Assembly (NCBI GenBank): GCA_031580995.1 | Contig: JAVLCC010000011.1 | Coordinates: 1-28,681, forward strand | Direction: 5' to 3' | Length of the DNA stretch: 28,681 nt | Source of the DNA: CAJXVY01 sp031580995 | GTDB taxonomy: Bacteria; Actinomycetota; Actinomycetes; Actinomycetales; Microbacteriaceae | Shown: positions 21,734 through 28,272 of the stretch, piece after piece | How positions within the stretch are numbered: position 1 is the first letter of the stretch | Layout: every line of letters starts with the position of its first letter | Position numbers and translations under genes: made by a program | The notes under the pieces: model-generated | Databases searched by the model: none | The model's input: the letters and a program-made list of their open reading frames with translations, nothing else | Told to the model about the DNA's origin: nothing

Positions 21734-21756
21734 GATGATACAAAATCAGATAATCT
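21728..21756 (+). promoter_or_regulatory. Promoter of the toxin-antitoxin operon
   Basis: -35 TTGATT (21728-21733), 17-nt spacer, -10 TAATCT (21751-21756). The antitoxin ATG at 21764 begins 7 nt after the -10, the spacing expected of a leaderless transcript. The -10 lies inside the perfect inverted repeat, so antitoxin binding would block transcription. Confidence 0.65.
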
Positions 21757-21762
21757 GATTTT
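21742..21762. promoter_or_regulatory. Perfect inverted repeat, likely antitoxin operator
   Basis: Ten-base arms AAAATCAGAT (21742-21751) and ATCTGATTTT (21753-21762) flank a single central base. The repeat covers the -10 box and ends one base before the antitoxin ATG. Position and symmetry fit autoregulation by a Phd/YefM-type antitoxin. Confidence 0.72.
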
Positions 21763-21763
21763 T

Positions 21764-22030
21764 ATGAGCCAAATAATGACTGCCACCGAGGTTTCGAGGA
21801 ACTTCAGCGATGTTCTGGATCTGGTTGAGAATGGCGAAACTGTATTCGTCACCAGAGGCAAGAAAGTTATCGCCAAATTTGAGCAGGTTCAGAATGAAAC
21901 TTCTGGCAAAAGACTTGCCGATTTGCTCACTGATGTAAATAAACCGGATAAGGACCCCGAAATAGGACTTGTTTGGCAGGAAGTCATCTCTGATCGTGAC
22001 TCTGAAGAACAGAACCGAGACAGATATTGA
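21764..22030 (+). CDS. Type II antitoxin, Phd/YefM family
   Basis: An 88-aa antitoxin as started here. The DNA-binding fold is clear in MTATEVSRNFSDVLDLVENGETVFVTRGKKVIAKFEQ, the standard Phd/YefM N-terminal domain. The C-terminal 45 residues (RLADLLTDVNKPDKDPEIG...) should be the disordered toxin-neutralising tail. ATG 21764 is chosen because it follows a promoter at leaderless spacing; the in-frame ATG at 21725 lies on the -35 box and cannot be right. ATG 21776 (MTATEV) is an alternative. It is coupled to the toxin by a TTGA overlap. Confidence 0.88.
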   Translation: MSQIMTATEVSRNFSDVLDLVENGETVFVTRGKKVIAKFEQVQNETSGKRLADLLTDVNKPDKDPEIGLVWQEVISDRDSEEQNRDRY

Positions 22031-22437
22031 AAACCACGCGGGTGGTGTTAGACACCTCCGTTTTGATTTCTATTGAGCGGGGTTTGGAGCTTGAGGCCTT
22101 GCAGGGGTTTGACTTTGTGATTCCAACATTGGTTCTGGCTGAATTTGAGTATGGGTTAAGAAGAATGCCCGCTCAAGCAAGCAAACGTGGTTGGAAAATC
22201 CTTGAAGCACTGTTCGAGGTTTCTGAGATAGCAAGCTTTGATTCAAAAGCTGCTAGTAAATACGCAGAGCTAAAAAACACTTTGGCCACTATTGGCAAAC
22301 CTCGATCGGAAATGGATCTGCTAATTGCCTCAATTGCTGCAAGCCTGGGCTTGCAGCTAGTGAGCACCGACCGCAGAGCGCAGTTTGAAATAATACCGGG
22401 GGTCAAACTCCATCCACTTAGCCATAAACTTCAGTAG
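22027..22437 (+). CDS. vapC: PIN-domain toxin, VapC family
   Basis: A 136-aa predicted Mg-dependent ribonuclease. The PIN acidic residues are present: D9 in VVLDTSVLI, E45 in LVLAEFEYGLRR, D98 in RSEMDLLIASIA and D116 in VSTDRRAQF, so it should be active. The start is TTG at 22027, inside the antitoxin stop (TTGA). The weak start codon and poor Shine-Dalgarno would keep toxin below antitoxin. It is followed by the RNA methyltransferase with a 1-bp overlap (TAGTG). Confidence 0.92.
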   Translation: MKTTRVVLDTSVLISIERGLELEALQGFDFVIPTLVLAEFEYGLRRMPAQASKRGWKILEALFEVSEIASFDSKAASKYAELKNTLATIGKPRSEMDLLIASIAASLGLQLVSTDRRAQFEIIPGVKLHPLSHKLQ

Positions 22438-23075
22438 TGACCGACCAACCAGAAGATAAACCCACCGAGCAACCAACCTGGGGTGTTGGGCCATATGAGG
22501 GCGACCCAAGCAAAGACCCGAACTTCGATAAATTCGATGCTGAGTTATTGGCCGAGGGCGACACCAGAAATGTTGTCGATCATTATCGCTACTGGTCAAT
22601 GGAGGCAATTGTTGGCGATCTGGATTCAAAAAGACATGGGTTCCATGTTGCAATTGAGAATTGGCAGCATGATCTAAATATCGGCTCAATTGTTAGAACC
22701 GCCAATGCCTTTTTGGCCAAGGAGGTTCACATCATTGGCAATAAGCGCTGGAACCGCAGAGGAGCAATGGTCACAGACCGCTATCAACACGTCACCCACC
22801 ACCCTGACGTTGCCTCCTTCCTCGAATACATCGGCTCTCTTCCGGTGATTGCCATTGATAACGTCCCGGGCTGTTCAAAACTTGAAGAGTTCGAGCTACC
22901 AAAGGAATGCGTATTTCTATTCGGCCAAGAAGGGCCAGGGCTTAGCCAAGAAGCGCTTGATAGCGCGAGTGCTGTTTTGGAGATAAGCCAATTCGGTTCA
23001 ACAAGGTCTATTAACGCAAGCGCAGCCGCAGCCATCACCATGCACTCCTGGGTGACAAAACACGTATTCGGCTAA
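22437..23075 (+). CDS. TrmH (SPOUT) family RNA methyltransferase
   Basis: A 212-aa SAM-dependent RNA 2'-O-methyltransferase. The three SPOUT motifs are clear: NIGSIVRTANAFLAKEVHIIG (about 81-101), VFLFGQEGPGLSQEAL (about 160-175) and LEISQFGSTRSINASAAAAITMHSW (about 181-205), which form the trefoil-knot cofactor pocket. The first 60 residues are an acidic, proline-rich extension with no obvious domain. The start is GTG 22437, which overlaps the vapC stop by one base, so it may now depend partly on the toxin-antitoxin promoter. Whether the target is rRNA or tRNA is not evident. Confidence 0.92.
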   Translation: MTDQPEDKPTEQPTWGVGPYEGDPSKDPNFDKFDAELLAEGDTRNVVDHYRYWSMEAIVGDLDSKRHGFHVAIENWQHDLNIGSIVRTANAFLAKEVHIIGNKRWNRRGAMVTDRYQHVTHHPDVASFLEYIGSLPVIAIDNVPGCSKLEEFELPKECVFLFGQEGPGLSQEALDSASAVLEISQFGSTRSINASAAAAITMHSWVTKHVFG

Positions 23076-23115
23076 GCTATTGGGGGTCTCTTAGGAGATC
23101 GGAATCGAGGAACGC

Positions 23116-24405
23116 ATGCCAGCTATTGTGCTGATTGGCGCCCAATGGGGAGACGAAGGAAAAGGAAAAGCGACAGACCTACTCGGAGACAAGGTTGATT
23201 ACGTAGTTCGCTTCCAGGGTGGTAATAACGCAGGCCACACAGTCGTCATCGGAGATAAGAAATTTGCTTTGCACCTTCTACCTTCAGGAATTCTGACTCC
23301 TGAGGTGACACCGGTGATTGGAAACGGTGTTGTTATTGACCTAGAGGTTCTAATGGACGAGCTTGATGGGTTGATTGCCCAAGGGGTTGATGTTTCAAAA
23401 CTAAAAATCTCATCCAATGCGCATGTGATCACCCCCTATCACGTCACCGTAGACAAAGTCGGTGAGAGGTTTTTAGGTAAAAAGGCGATTGGAACAACCG
23501 GTCGCGGAATTGGGCCTACATACATCGACAAAATAGGTCGATTGGGAATTCGAATTCAGGATTTATTCGACCCAAGCATTCTTCGCCAAAAGGTTGAGGG
23601 AGCGCTTGATCAGAAAAACGAGTTGCTGGTGAAGGTTTATAACCGAGCTGCAGTTAGAACAGACGAAGTTGTCGAGCACCTACTGAGTTTCGGTGAGCGA
23701 CTGAAACCAATGGTTGATGACACTTCGTTGGTTCTAAACAAAGCACTCGATGAAGGCAAGACTGTTTTGCTAGAAGGTGGTCAGGGAACACTTTTGGATA
23801 TTGACCACGGGACCTATCCGTTTGTGACATCAAGCAATGCCAGTGCTGGTGGGGCAACCGTTGGATCAGGAATCGGACCAACAAGAATCACTGGAGTGAT
23901 TGGAATCTTAAAGGCCTACACAACACGTGTCGGCTCAGGCCCTTTCCCAACAGAGTTATTTGATGAATGGGGAGAGTTTTTAAGAACCAACGGTGGTGAG
24001 TTTGGTGTTACCACTGGTCGTGAAAGACGTTGTGGTTGGTTTGATGCTCCGATTGCCAAATACGCCACGAGGATTAATGGCCTAACGGATTTCTTTTTGA
24101 CCAAGTTGGATGTTTTGACAGGAATTGATGAGATTCCTGTTTGTGTGGCATATGAGATCGATGGTCAAAGGGTTGAGGAATTGCCTGCCAACCAAAGTGA
24201 TTTCCACCATGCGAAGCCGATTTATGAAAACTTCCCAGGTTGGAGTGAAGACATAACGGGTTGTAAAACCTTTGAAGAGCTTCCCAAAAATGCCCAGGAT
24301 TATGTCTTGGCATTAGAGCGAATGAGTGGAACGAGAATTAGCGCAATTGGAGTTGGTCAGGATAGAGATGCAACGATTGTGCGCTATCCACTAACTGAGG
24401 GTTAG
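23116..24405 (+). CDS. purA: Adenylosuccinate synthetase
   Basis: A 429-aa enzyme that makes adenylosuccinate from IMP, aspartate and GTP, the committed step to AMP. Characteristic segments are IGAQWGDEGKGKATDLLG (P-loop), FQGGNNAGHTVV, GTTGRGIGPTYIDK, LLEGGQGTLLDIDHGTYPFVTSSNA, TGRERRCGWFDAP and ISAIGVGQDRDATIVR. Start ATG 23116 follows GAGGAACGC. Length is normal. The stop overlaps the 3' end of the minus-strand zinc-ribbon gene by 4 bp. Confidence 0.98.
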   Translation: MPAIVLIGAQWGDEGKGKATDLLGDKVDYVVRFQGGNNAGHTVVIGDKKFALHLLPSGILTPEVTPVIGNGVVIDLEVLMDELDGLIAQGVDVSKLKISSNAHVITPYHVTVDKVGERFLGKKAIGTTGRGIGPTYIDKIGRLGIRIQDLFDPSILRQKVEGALDQKNELLVKVYNRAAVRTDEVVEHLLSFGERLKPMVDDTSLVLNKALDEGKTVLLEGGQGTLLDIDHGTYPFVTSSNASAGGATVGSGIGPTRITGVIGILKAYTTRVGSGPFPTELFDEWGEFLRTNGGEFGVTTGRERRCGWFDAPIAKYATRINGLTDFFLTKLDVLTGIDEIPVCVAYEIDGQRVEELPANQSDFHHAKPIYENFPGWSEDITGCKTFEELPKNAQDYVLALERMSGTRISAIGVGQDRDATIVRYPLTEG

Positions 24406-24587
24406 GCCCTGCCTGATAGAAAACCTTTAAGCTCCTGAGCCATAACCTGTAATTTCAGGCTGATTGGCTCTTCGCGCTGGAGTTTGTGTGAACAGCGTGC
24501 GCACATAATGTCAACCGACTCAATTGAGCTGTGGTTGATGGTTACTGTGCTGTCACAAACTGAACAGTGATACTCGAACGCTGGCAT
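24402..24587 (-). CDS. Small zinc-ribbon protein, FmdB-like
   Basis: A 61-aa protein with two CxxC pairs, C8/C11 and C29/C32, giving a complete four-cysteine zinc ribbon. The opening MPAFEYHCSVC follows the pattern of FmdB/CxxC_CxxC regulators (MPxYEYxC). The C-terminal half is a short amphipathic helix. ATG 24587 with AAAGGA just upstream is preferred over TTG 24599, which would lie within that site. It ends 4 bp inside purA on the opposite strand. Function unknown; such ribbons may bind nucleic acid or act as adaptors. Confidence 0.75.
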   Translation of the reverse strand: MPAFEYHCSVCDSTVTINHSSIESVDIMCARCSHKLQREEPISLKLQVMAQELKGFLSGRA

Positions 24588-24651
24588 ATTTCCTTTCAAA
24601 GAAGTTGGAACTACGCCCTCGGAGTTTTTGGATTCACTTAATGTAACAAAA

Positions 24652-24668
24652 GAATAACGCAGTTATTC
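24652..24668 (-). terminator. Possible intrinsic terminator of the HIRAN gene
   Basis: On the minus strand GAATAAC-TGC-GTTATTC forms a 7-bp stem with a 3-nt loop, followed by TTTTGTT. It starts 9 bp after the HIRAN stop. The stem is AT-rich, so termination may be inefficient. Confidence 0.55.
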
Positions 24669-24676
24669 CCTTGGGT

Positions 24677-25147
24677 CTAGTCCTTTGTTTCTAGTGGGAT
24701 CAACATATCCAGACGAATCGAGTTGTGTTCACCAAAATGCACCCTGCCCGTGACCTTTACCAGTCCACCCATGTTGATTATTTCTTGCTGGAGTTCAGCG
24801 GCTGTTTCTTTGGGCAGGTGACCAAGTTGTAGATCTCCAGCTCTCACCTGCACTGCGTTTTTGTCGTGCTTGTTATTGGGATTGGGAACCAACTGGCAAA
24901 CAACTTCGTCTTCGCCGGGGTCAACCTGTTTGATGTAGTTTTTTAGTTTTTTGAACTCTTTTTCATAAAAACTTTCCCCCGCAACTTCTTGGCTGAAGCT
25001 CCCATCACCTTTTAGATAAGGCGCTTGGTTGATGGCATTTGCATAATCAAGAGCAGTCTGAAGCCCATTGGTTGTTTCTTTGTTTTTCTTTTTCTGTCTT
25101 CTCCAGAAAAAGAAATAGACAAGCGCTCCAATGAGTATTAGTTCCAT
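24677..25147 (-). CDS. Membrane-anchored HIRAN-domain protein
   Basis: A 156-aa protein. The first 14 residues, MELILIGALVYFFF, form one short hydrophobic segment followed by WRRQKKKNK, a stop-transfer-like basic stretch that would keep the rest in the cytoplasm. The HIRAN domain covers about 53-115: VAGESFYEKEFKKL...DEVVCQLVPNPNNKHDKNAVQVRAGDLQLGHLPKETAAEL. HIRAN domains bind 3' ssDNA ends in HLTF/Rad5-type remodelers, and many bacterial ones stand alone. The C-terminal end is a beta extension (VKVTGRVHFGEHNSIRLDMLIPL). ATG 25147 with GGGGG 5 nt upstream is chosen over GTG 25153. It is divergent from the 199-aa gene, with a gap of about 48 bp. Confidence 0.85.
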   Translation of the reverse strand: MELILIGALVYFFFWRRQKKKNKETTNGLQTALDYANAINQAPYLKGDGSFSQEVAGESFYEKEFKKLKNYIKQVDPGEDEVVCQLVPNPNNKHDKNAVQVRAGDLQLGHLPKETAAELQQEIINMGGLVKVTGRVHFGEHNSIRLDMLIPLETKD

Positions 25148-25195
25148 ACACACCCCCTAGGTGACAAATTAGACCAATAGCAGGACAATTAAACG

Positions 25196-25795
25196 ATGCC
25201 AAAGGAAAACGAGGATGATCTAAATAAGATCCCCTACCCCGATGAAGCATTCAACACATGGGGTGCTGCATCTATAGGCGTTGACCCTTTGGAGGCATCT
25301 TTCCAAGAAAAGCCCTATTCGCCAATCAGACCGCATGTTCCTTTTTATAGATTTTTTAGCTACCCCGATGTTTTAGAACTTCGTGGCTGCGGTTATGAAG
25401 TTGAACGCTTTGTTCCTCTCATGGATTTATTGGACGATGCGAGATACCGCCAAGCTTTGCAGGTTAGTTATTTATTACACGTCAAAGGGGCAAGTCCTAG
25501 TTTCAACCCAAGACGAGCCAGAGAGCTAGATCTGGAGATTAGGTCTTTATTGCATGACCTAGGTAAATCAGAGATTCCAACGCTAATTAGAAGGCTTTTG
25601 GGCAAAGCTTTTCCTGGAGATTCAATGAATCACATCAGTGTTGATCTAATCAATGTCTTTTATTGGGCTGCGTTAGCTGAAGTTGCAAGAGATCACGCTT
25701 GGAGAAGAGCAGATCTAGCTTGGAAAGCTGAGTATTTATGGCAACCAATGCGAATGATCTTTGGTGCTGAGGGTGAAACCCACGATGCTGACTAA
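25196..25795 (+). CDS. Hypothetical protein, 199 aa
   Basis: I do not recognise a family. The N-terminal 60 residues are polar and proline-rich with several aromatics (RPHVPFYRFFSYPDVLELRGCGYEVERFVPLMDLLDDARYRQAL). The C-terminal two thirds look helical. LLHDLGKSEIPTLI (about 118-131) resembles the HD/HD-GYP metal motif HDxGKxxIP, but I do not see the other required histidines and aspartates in the right places, so an active phosphohydrolase is not claimed. There is no signal peptide or membrane helix. The 3' end overlaps the K+ channel start by 11 bp, so the two are probably co-expressed. ATG 25196 has no close Shine-Dalgarno. Confidence 0.72.
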   Translation: MPKENEDDLNKIPYPDEAFNTWGAASIGVDPLEASFQEKPYSPIRPHVPFYRFFSYPDVLELRGCGYEVERFVPLMDLLDDARYRQALQVSYLLHVKGASPSFNPRRARELDLEIRSLLHDLGKSEIPTLIRRLLGKAFPGDSMNHISVDLINVFYWAALAEVARDHAWRRADLAWKAEYLWQPMRMIFGAEGETHDAD

Positions 25796-26435
25796 AATCC
25801 ATAAGTTCGCGATTCAGTGGTGTGAGCGAGCAGAGCTTCTGCTGATTGGCCTGGGTTTTGGCTACTTAGGTTTTTATACCCTTGAAATCCTTGGCCCCAA
25901 TCAGTTTTGGCGGGATTTCGGATTCATTGCAGCAGAGGTTATCTTCGCTATTTTTGTTTTTGATTTCCTAATGAATCTTTTCGCTCAAACACCTTGGAAA
26001 GGAACCGAAGGTGGTTGGAAAGGTTTCATCGGCAGAAACTGGCTACTAATCCTTGCGGTATTGCTTCCTATGTTGAGACCACTGAGAATTTTCAAGCTTT
26101 TATTGGTGCTAAGCGCTGTTGATAGTTATGGCAGAAACAGAACAAGCGAGACAGGGTTCTATGTTGCTGTTGCCCTGCCACTTATTTGGTTCACCGGAGC
26201 ACTTGCATTATTTGATGCTGAAAAAGACGCAGCCAGCAATTTCCAAAACTTTGGTGATGCCCTTTGGTGGTCGGCTGTGACAATAACCACCGTTGGTTAT
26301 GGAGACTATGCTCCAATCACTGTTGAGGGTCGAGTGGTGGCTGTGTTTTTGATGCTGATTAGCTTGGCTTTGATTGGTTCGGTGACAGCACTGTTGGCTA
26401 AGTGGCTAATAGGTTCCAAAGAAGATGCCAAATAA
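25785..26435 (+). CDS. Potassium channel, TVGYGD selectivity filter
   Basis: A 216-aa membrane protein of the voltage-gated-like ion channel superfamily. Six hydrophobic segments are visible: about 17-37, 42-65, 85-100, 103-117, 127-147 and 180-205. The pore helix and filter lie between the last two, ALWWSAVTITTVGYGDYAPITVEGR. The fourth segment has only a few arginines (LRPLRIFKLL), so the voltage sensor is reduced. ATG 25785 overlaps the upstream gene by 11 bp, and an in-frame TTG at 25761 is less likely. No RCK/TrkA domain follows, leaving a very short cytoplasmic tail. It overlaps the next gene by 11 bp as well. Confidence 0.93.
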   Translation: MLTKIHKFAIQWCERAELLLIGLGFGYLGFYTLEILGPNQFWRDFGFIAAEVIFAIFVFDFLMNLFAQTPWKGTEGGWKGFIGRNWLLILAVLLPMLRPLRIFKLLLVLSAVDSYGRNRTSETGFYVAVALPLIWFTGALALFDAEKDAASNFQNFGDALWWSAVTITTVGYGDYAPITVEGRVVAVFLMLISLALIGSVTALLAKWLIGSKEDAK

Positions 26436-27068
26436 TCCCTTCCCCTTTGAACCAGGGGAGCGAATAAGCAGATTTCATATCCACAGCATCCTGGGGGGAA
26501 GCTTTCGAGGGGGCATAGCCCCCTGTTCAAAAACGGCCAACGTGTTGTTATTTTCTGNNNNNNNNNNNNNNNNNNNNNNNNNNNNNNNNNNNNNNNNNNN
26601 NNNNNNNNNNNNNNNNNNNNNNNNNNNNNNNNNNNNNNNNNNNNNNNNNNNNNNNNNTTTCGAGGGGGCATAGCCCCCTGTTCAAAAACGGCCAACGTGT
26701 TGTTATTTTCTGACCCCGAAAGAGGCAAGCCCTTTGGCTATGACGTTCACGAGGGATTAAGACCCGATGGCAATTACAACTTCACGGGAGAGGGCAAATC
26801 AGCCGATCAAGAACCAATCAGGGGCAATAGGGCAGTTTTAGAACACATCCAACAAAAGCGTGCATTGAGACTGTTTGTCCCCGAGGGGGATCTGCAAGTT
26901 TATGTTGGGGAAGTTTCTCTTGGAAACCCAGAGTATTTTTTACTTCCCGCCCCAGATAAACATGATTTTGAAAGACAGGTTTTTGTGTTTAATTTGGTCT
27001 TGCCCGAGATTGCAAGCTCTATGCCCCTGCCGGTTGCATCTAATTCACCAAACATTCAGCAACTGTGA
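26425..27068 (+). CDS. SRA-like (ScoMcrA type) protein interrupted by an assembly gap
   Basis: The 5' part (26425-26557) and 3' part (26713-27068) flank 100 N plus a repeated 55 bp. Dropping one repeat copy and the N run joins them in frame as a 162-aa protein. The joined sequence contains RISRFHIHSILGGSFRGGIAPCSKTANVLLFSDP, then GYDVHEGLRPDGNYNFTGEGKSADQEPIRGNRAVLEHI and KRALRLFVP. This matches my memory of the SRA-like domain found before HNH nucleases in actinobacterial ScoMcrA-type modification-dependent restriction enzymes (IHxLFGGSxxGGIxPS, FHYTGEGQxGDQ, GNxAIL). No HNH motif is present, so it would be a lone reader of modified DNA or a regulator. It overlaps the K+ channel gene by 11 bp. 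The end FVFNLVLPEI agrees with the domain's final strand. Confidence 0.7.
26503..26557. repeat. 55-bp direct duplication, left copy at the gap edge
   Basis: The 55 bases ending at 26557 are identical to 26658-26712 on the other side of the N run. Each copy ends exactly at the gap edge (left copy) or begins there (right copy). It includes GGGGGC-ATA-GCCCCC (26509-26523), a very stable hairpin. Confidence 0.95.
26558..26657. other. Assembly gap of 100 N
   Basis: Exactly 100 unknown bases, a conventional placeholder length for a scaffold join of unknown size. The identical 55-bp flanks suggest that the two contigs simply overlap by 55 bp and the true gap is zero or negative. Confidence 0.97.
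26658..26712. repeat. 55-bp direct duplication, right copy at the gap edge
   Basis: Second copy of the sequence at 26503-26557, starting directly after the last N. It is in the same reading frame relative to the downstream coding sequence. Probably the same genomic bases counted twice. Confidence 0.95.
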
Positions 27069-27081
27069 ATAGGCTACAACC

Positions 27082-27894
27082 ATGAGAAAGCTAAAAGCTC
27101 TCGCACTAACAGTCGTTGCCGCAGTGACTCTCACGGGCTGTGTTCAACTGACAGCTGATTTAGAGATAAACAGAAGCGATCGAGTTAGTGGCGAAATAAC
27201 CGCAGCAGTTTCCAAAGACCTAATCAATCAGTTACGAATGGCTGGTCTTGGTGAGTTAGTCCCAGACGTTGATGAAAACCTTTTCACCCCAGAATCACGA
27301 GTCTCTGAGACCGAGGTGAATAACTCTCAGTGGGAGGGAACACGTTTTAGCTTTGATAACCGTGACCTCTCAATTCTGAATCTCAGTGATGGAGCGGATA
27401 GTTATCTAAAGGTTTATAGAGAAGGTGATTATCTAATCACCGAGGGTTTGGTCATGGATCAAACCGGGCAACAAGCAGACAGTGTTCAAAACCTCCCTGA
27501 GTCTGAGGTTTGGGTTCGAATTGATTATCCAGGGGTGATTGAATCAACCAACGGTCAGCAAGTTGGATCAAGTATTGAATGGCGATTAGAACCGGGCGAA
27601 GATTTGGTCATGGAGGCCAGGGTGCTGAGCCAGTTTGTTGAATCAAACGAAGACCCAGGACCACAGATTATGGTCAGCGATGATTACCTAGACGAGGTTT
27701 TGGATCAGGTTGGTGAGCCACTACTGAGATTTTTTGCTCCGCTATTGACGTTTTTGGCAATCTGGGGAGGATTGTCTCTGGTGGTGATTGTCTTCACTGC
27801 TGTTAGGCATTCCAGAAAACCAGGTCAATACCGACCACCGGAAGAGTTTGACAGTTTGAATAAAGATCTATTCGATAAAGACAAGGATGAGTAA
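27082..27894 (+). CDS. LppM-like lipoprotein with C-terminal membrane helix
   Basis: A 270-aa exported protein. The signal peptide MRKLKALALTVVAAVTLTGC ends in a lipobox with the lipidated cysteine at residue 20. The globular domain starts VQLTADLEINRSDRVSGEITAAVSKDL, the pattern of the actinobacterial LppM family. A C-terminal helix (about 216-243, LLRFFAPLLTFLAIWGGLSLVVIVFTAV) is followed by a basic and acidic cytoplasmic tail, so the protein is anchored at both ends. ATG 27082 has no Shine-Dalgarno, but TAGGCT (27070-27075) lies 6 nt upstream, suggesting a leaderless start. It is followed directly by the TM2 gene. LppM is known from mycobacteria as a surface lipoprotein; its role in free-living relatives is unclear. 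Confidence 0.85.
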   Translation: MRKLKALALTVVAAVTLTGCVQLTADLEINRSDRVSGEITAAVSKDLINQLRMAGLGELVPDVDENLFTPESRVSETEVNNSQWEGTRFSFDNRDLSILNLSDGADSYLKVYREGDYLITEGLVMDQTGQQADSVQNLPESEVWVRIDYPGVIESTNGQQVGSSIEWRLEPGEDLVMEARVLSQFVESNEDPGPQIMVSDDYLDEVLDQVGEPLLRFFAPLLTFLAIWGGLSLVVIVFTAVRHSRKPGQYRPPEEFDSLNKDLFDKDKDE

Positions 27895-28272
27895 ATGAGT
27901 ATGTGGACTGTGAAGATGCCAGGGGAACCTGAGCGCGAAATGGACACCATGACCCTGCAGGCTTGGGCCAATGCGGGAAAAGTGACTGGCGACACCGTGG
28001 TGATTGAAAACAGCACTCAGGAGCGTTGGAATGCCAAACAGATTGCTGGTGTGTTTTCAAAGCGTGACTGGTTGGTTGCCTTGTTGCTATCAGTATTTTT
28101 GGGAGTCTTGGGTGTTGACAGGTTTTATCTGGGCAAGGTCGGAACAGGGATTCTGAAGCTTCTTTTGAACCTAGCCACACTGTTTACTTTTGGTTTGATT
28201 TGGGTTGTTATCGACATCATCCTGATTGCCACCAAGAAACTGTCTGATAAAGAGGGCTTGAAGCTGGCCTAA
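27895..28272 (+). CDS. TM2-domain membrane protein with N-terminal GYF_2-like region
   Basis: A 125-aa protein. The first 55 residues (MWTVKMPGEPEREMDTMTLQAWANAGKVTGDTVVIEN...RWNAKQIAGVF) resemble the GYF_2-type domain often found before TM2. The TM2 domain at about 57-115 has KRDWLVALLLSVFLGVLGVDRFYLGKVGTGILKLL followed by FTFGLIWVVIDIILI, two helices joined by the conserved GxxGxDRFYLG turn. The ATG follows the LppM stop with no gap; a second ATG 6 nt later is an alternative. Function of TM2 proteins in bacteria is unknown. Confidence 0.9.
   Translation: MSMWTVKMPGEPEREMDTMTLQAWANAGKVTGDTVVIENSTQERWNAKQIAGVFSKRDWLVALLLSVFLGVLGVDRFYLGKVGTGILKLLLNLATLFTFGLIWVVIDIILIATKKLSDKEGLKLA

Noticed and set aside
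23085..23100. Riboswitch or attenuator before purA (TCTC-TTA-GGAGA)
   Set aside because: The imperfect palindrome is short and the whole spacer is only 40 bp, too small for a purine riboswitch.
25550..25590. HD/HD-GYP phosphohydrolase motif in the 199-aa hypothetical protein
   Set aside because: LLHDLGKSEIP resembles HDxGKxxIP, but the other histidine and aspartate ligands of the HD domain are not seen at suitable positions, so no enzyme call was made.
26503..26712. Transposon or tandem-duplication target site flanking an inserted element in the N gap
   Set aside because: A 55-bp target duplication would be unusually long, the copies end exactly at the N run, and the reading frame is restored by collapsing them, so an assembly overlap is the simpler explanation.
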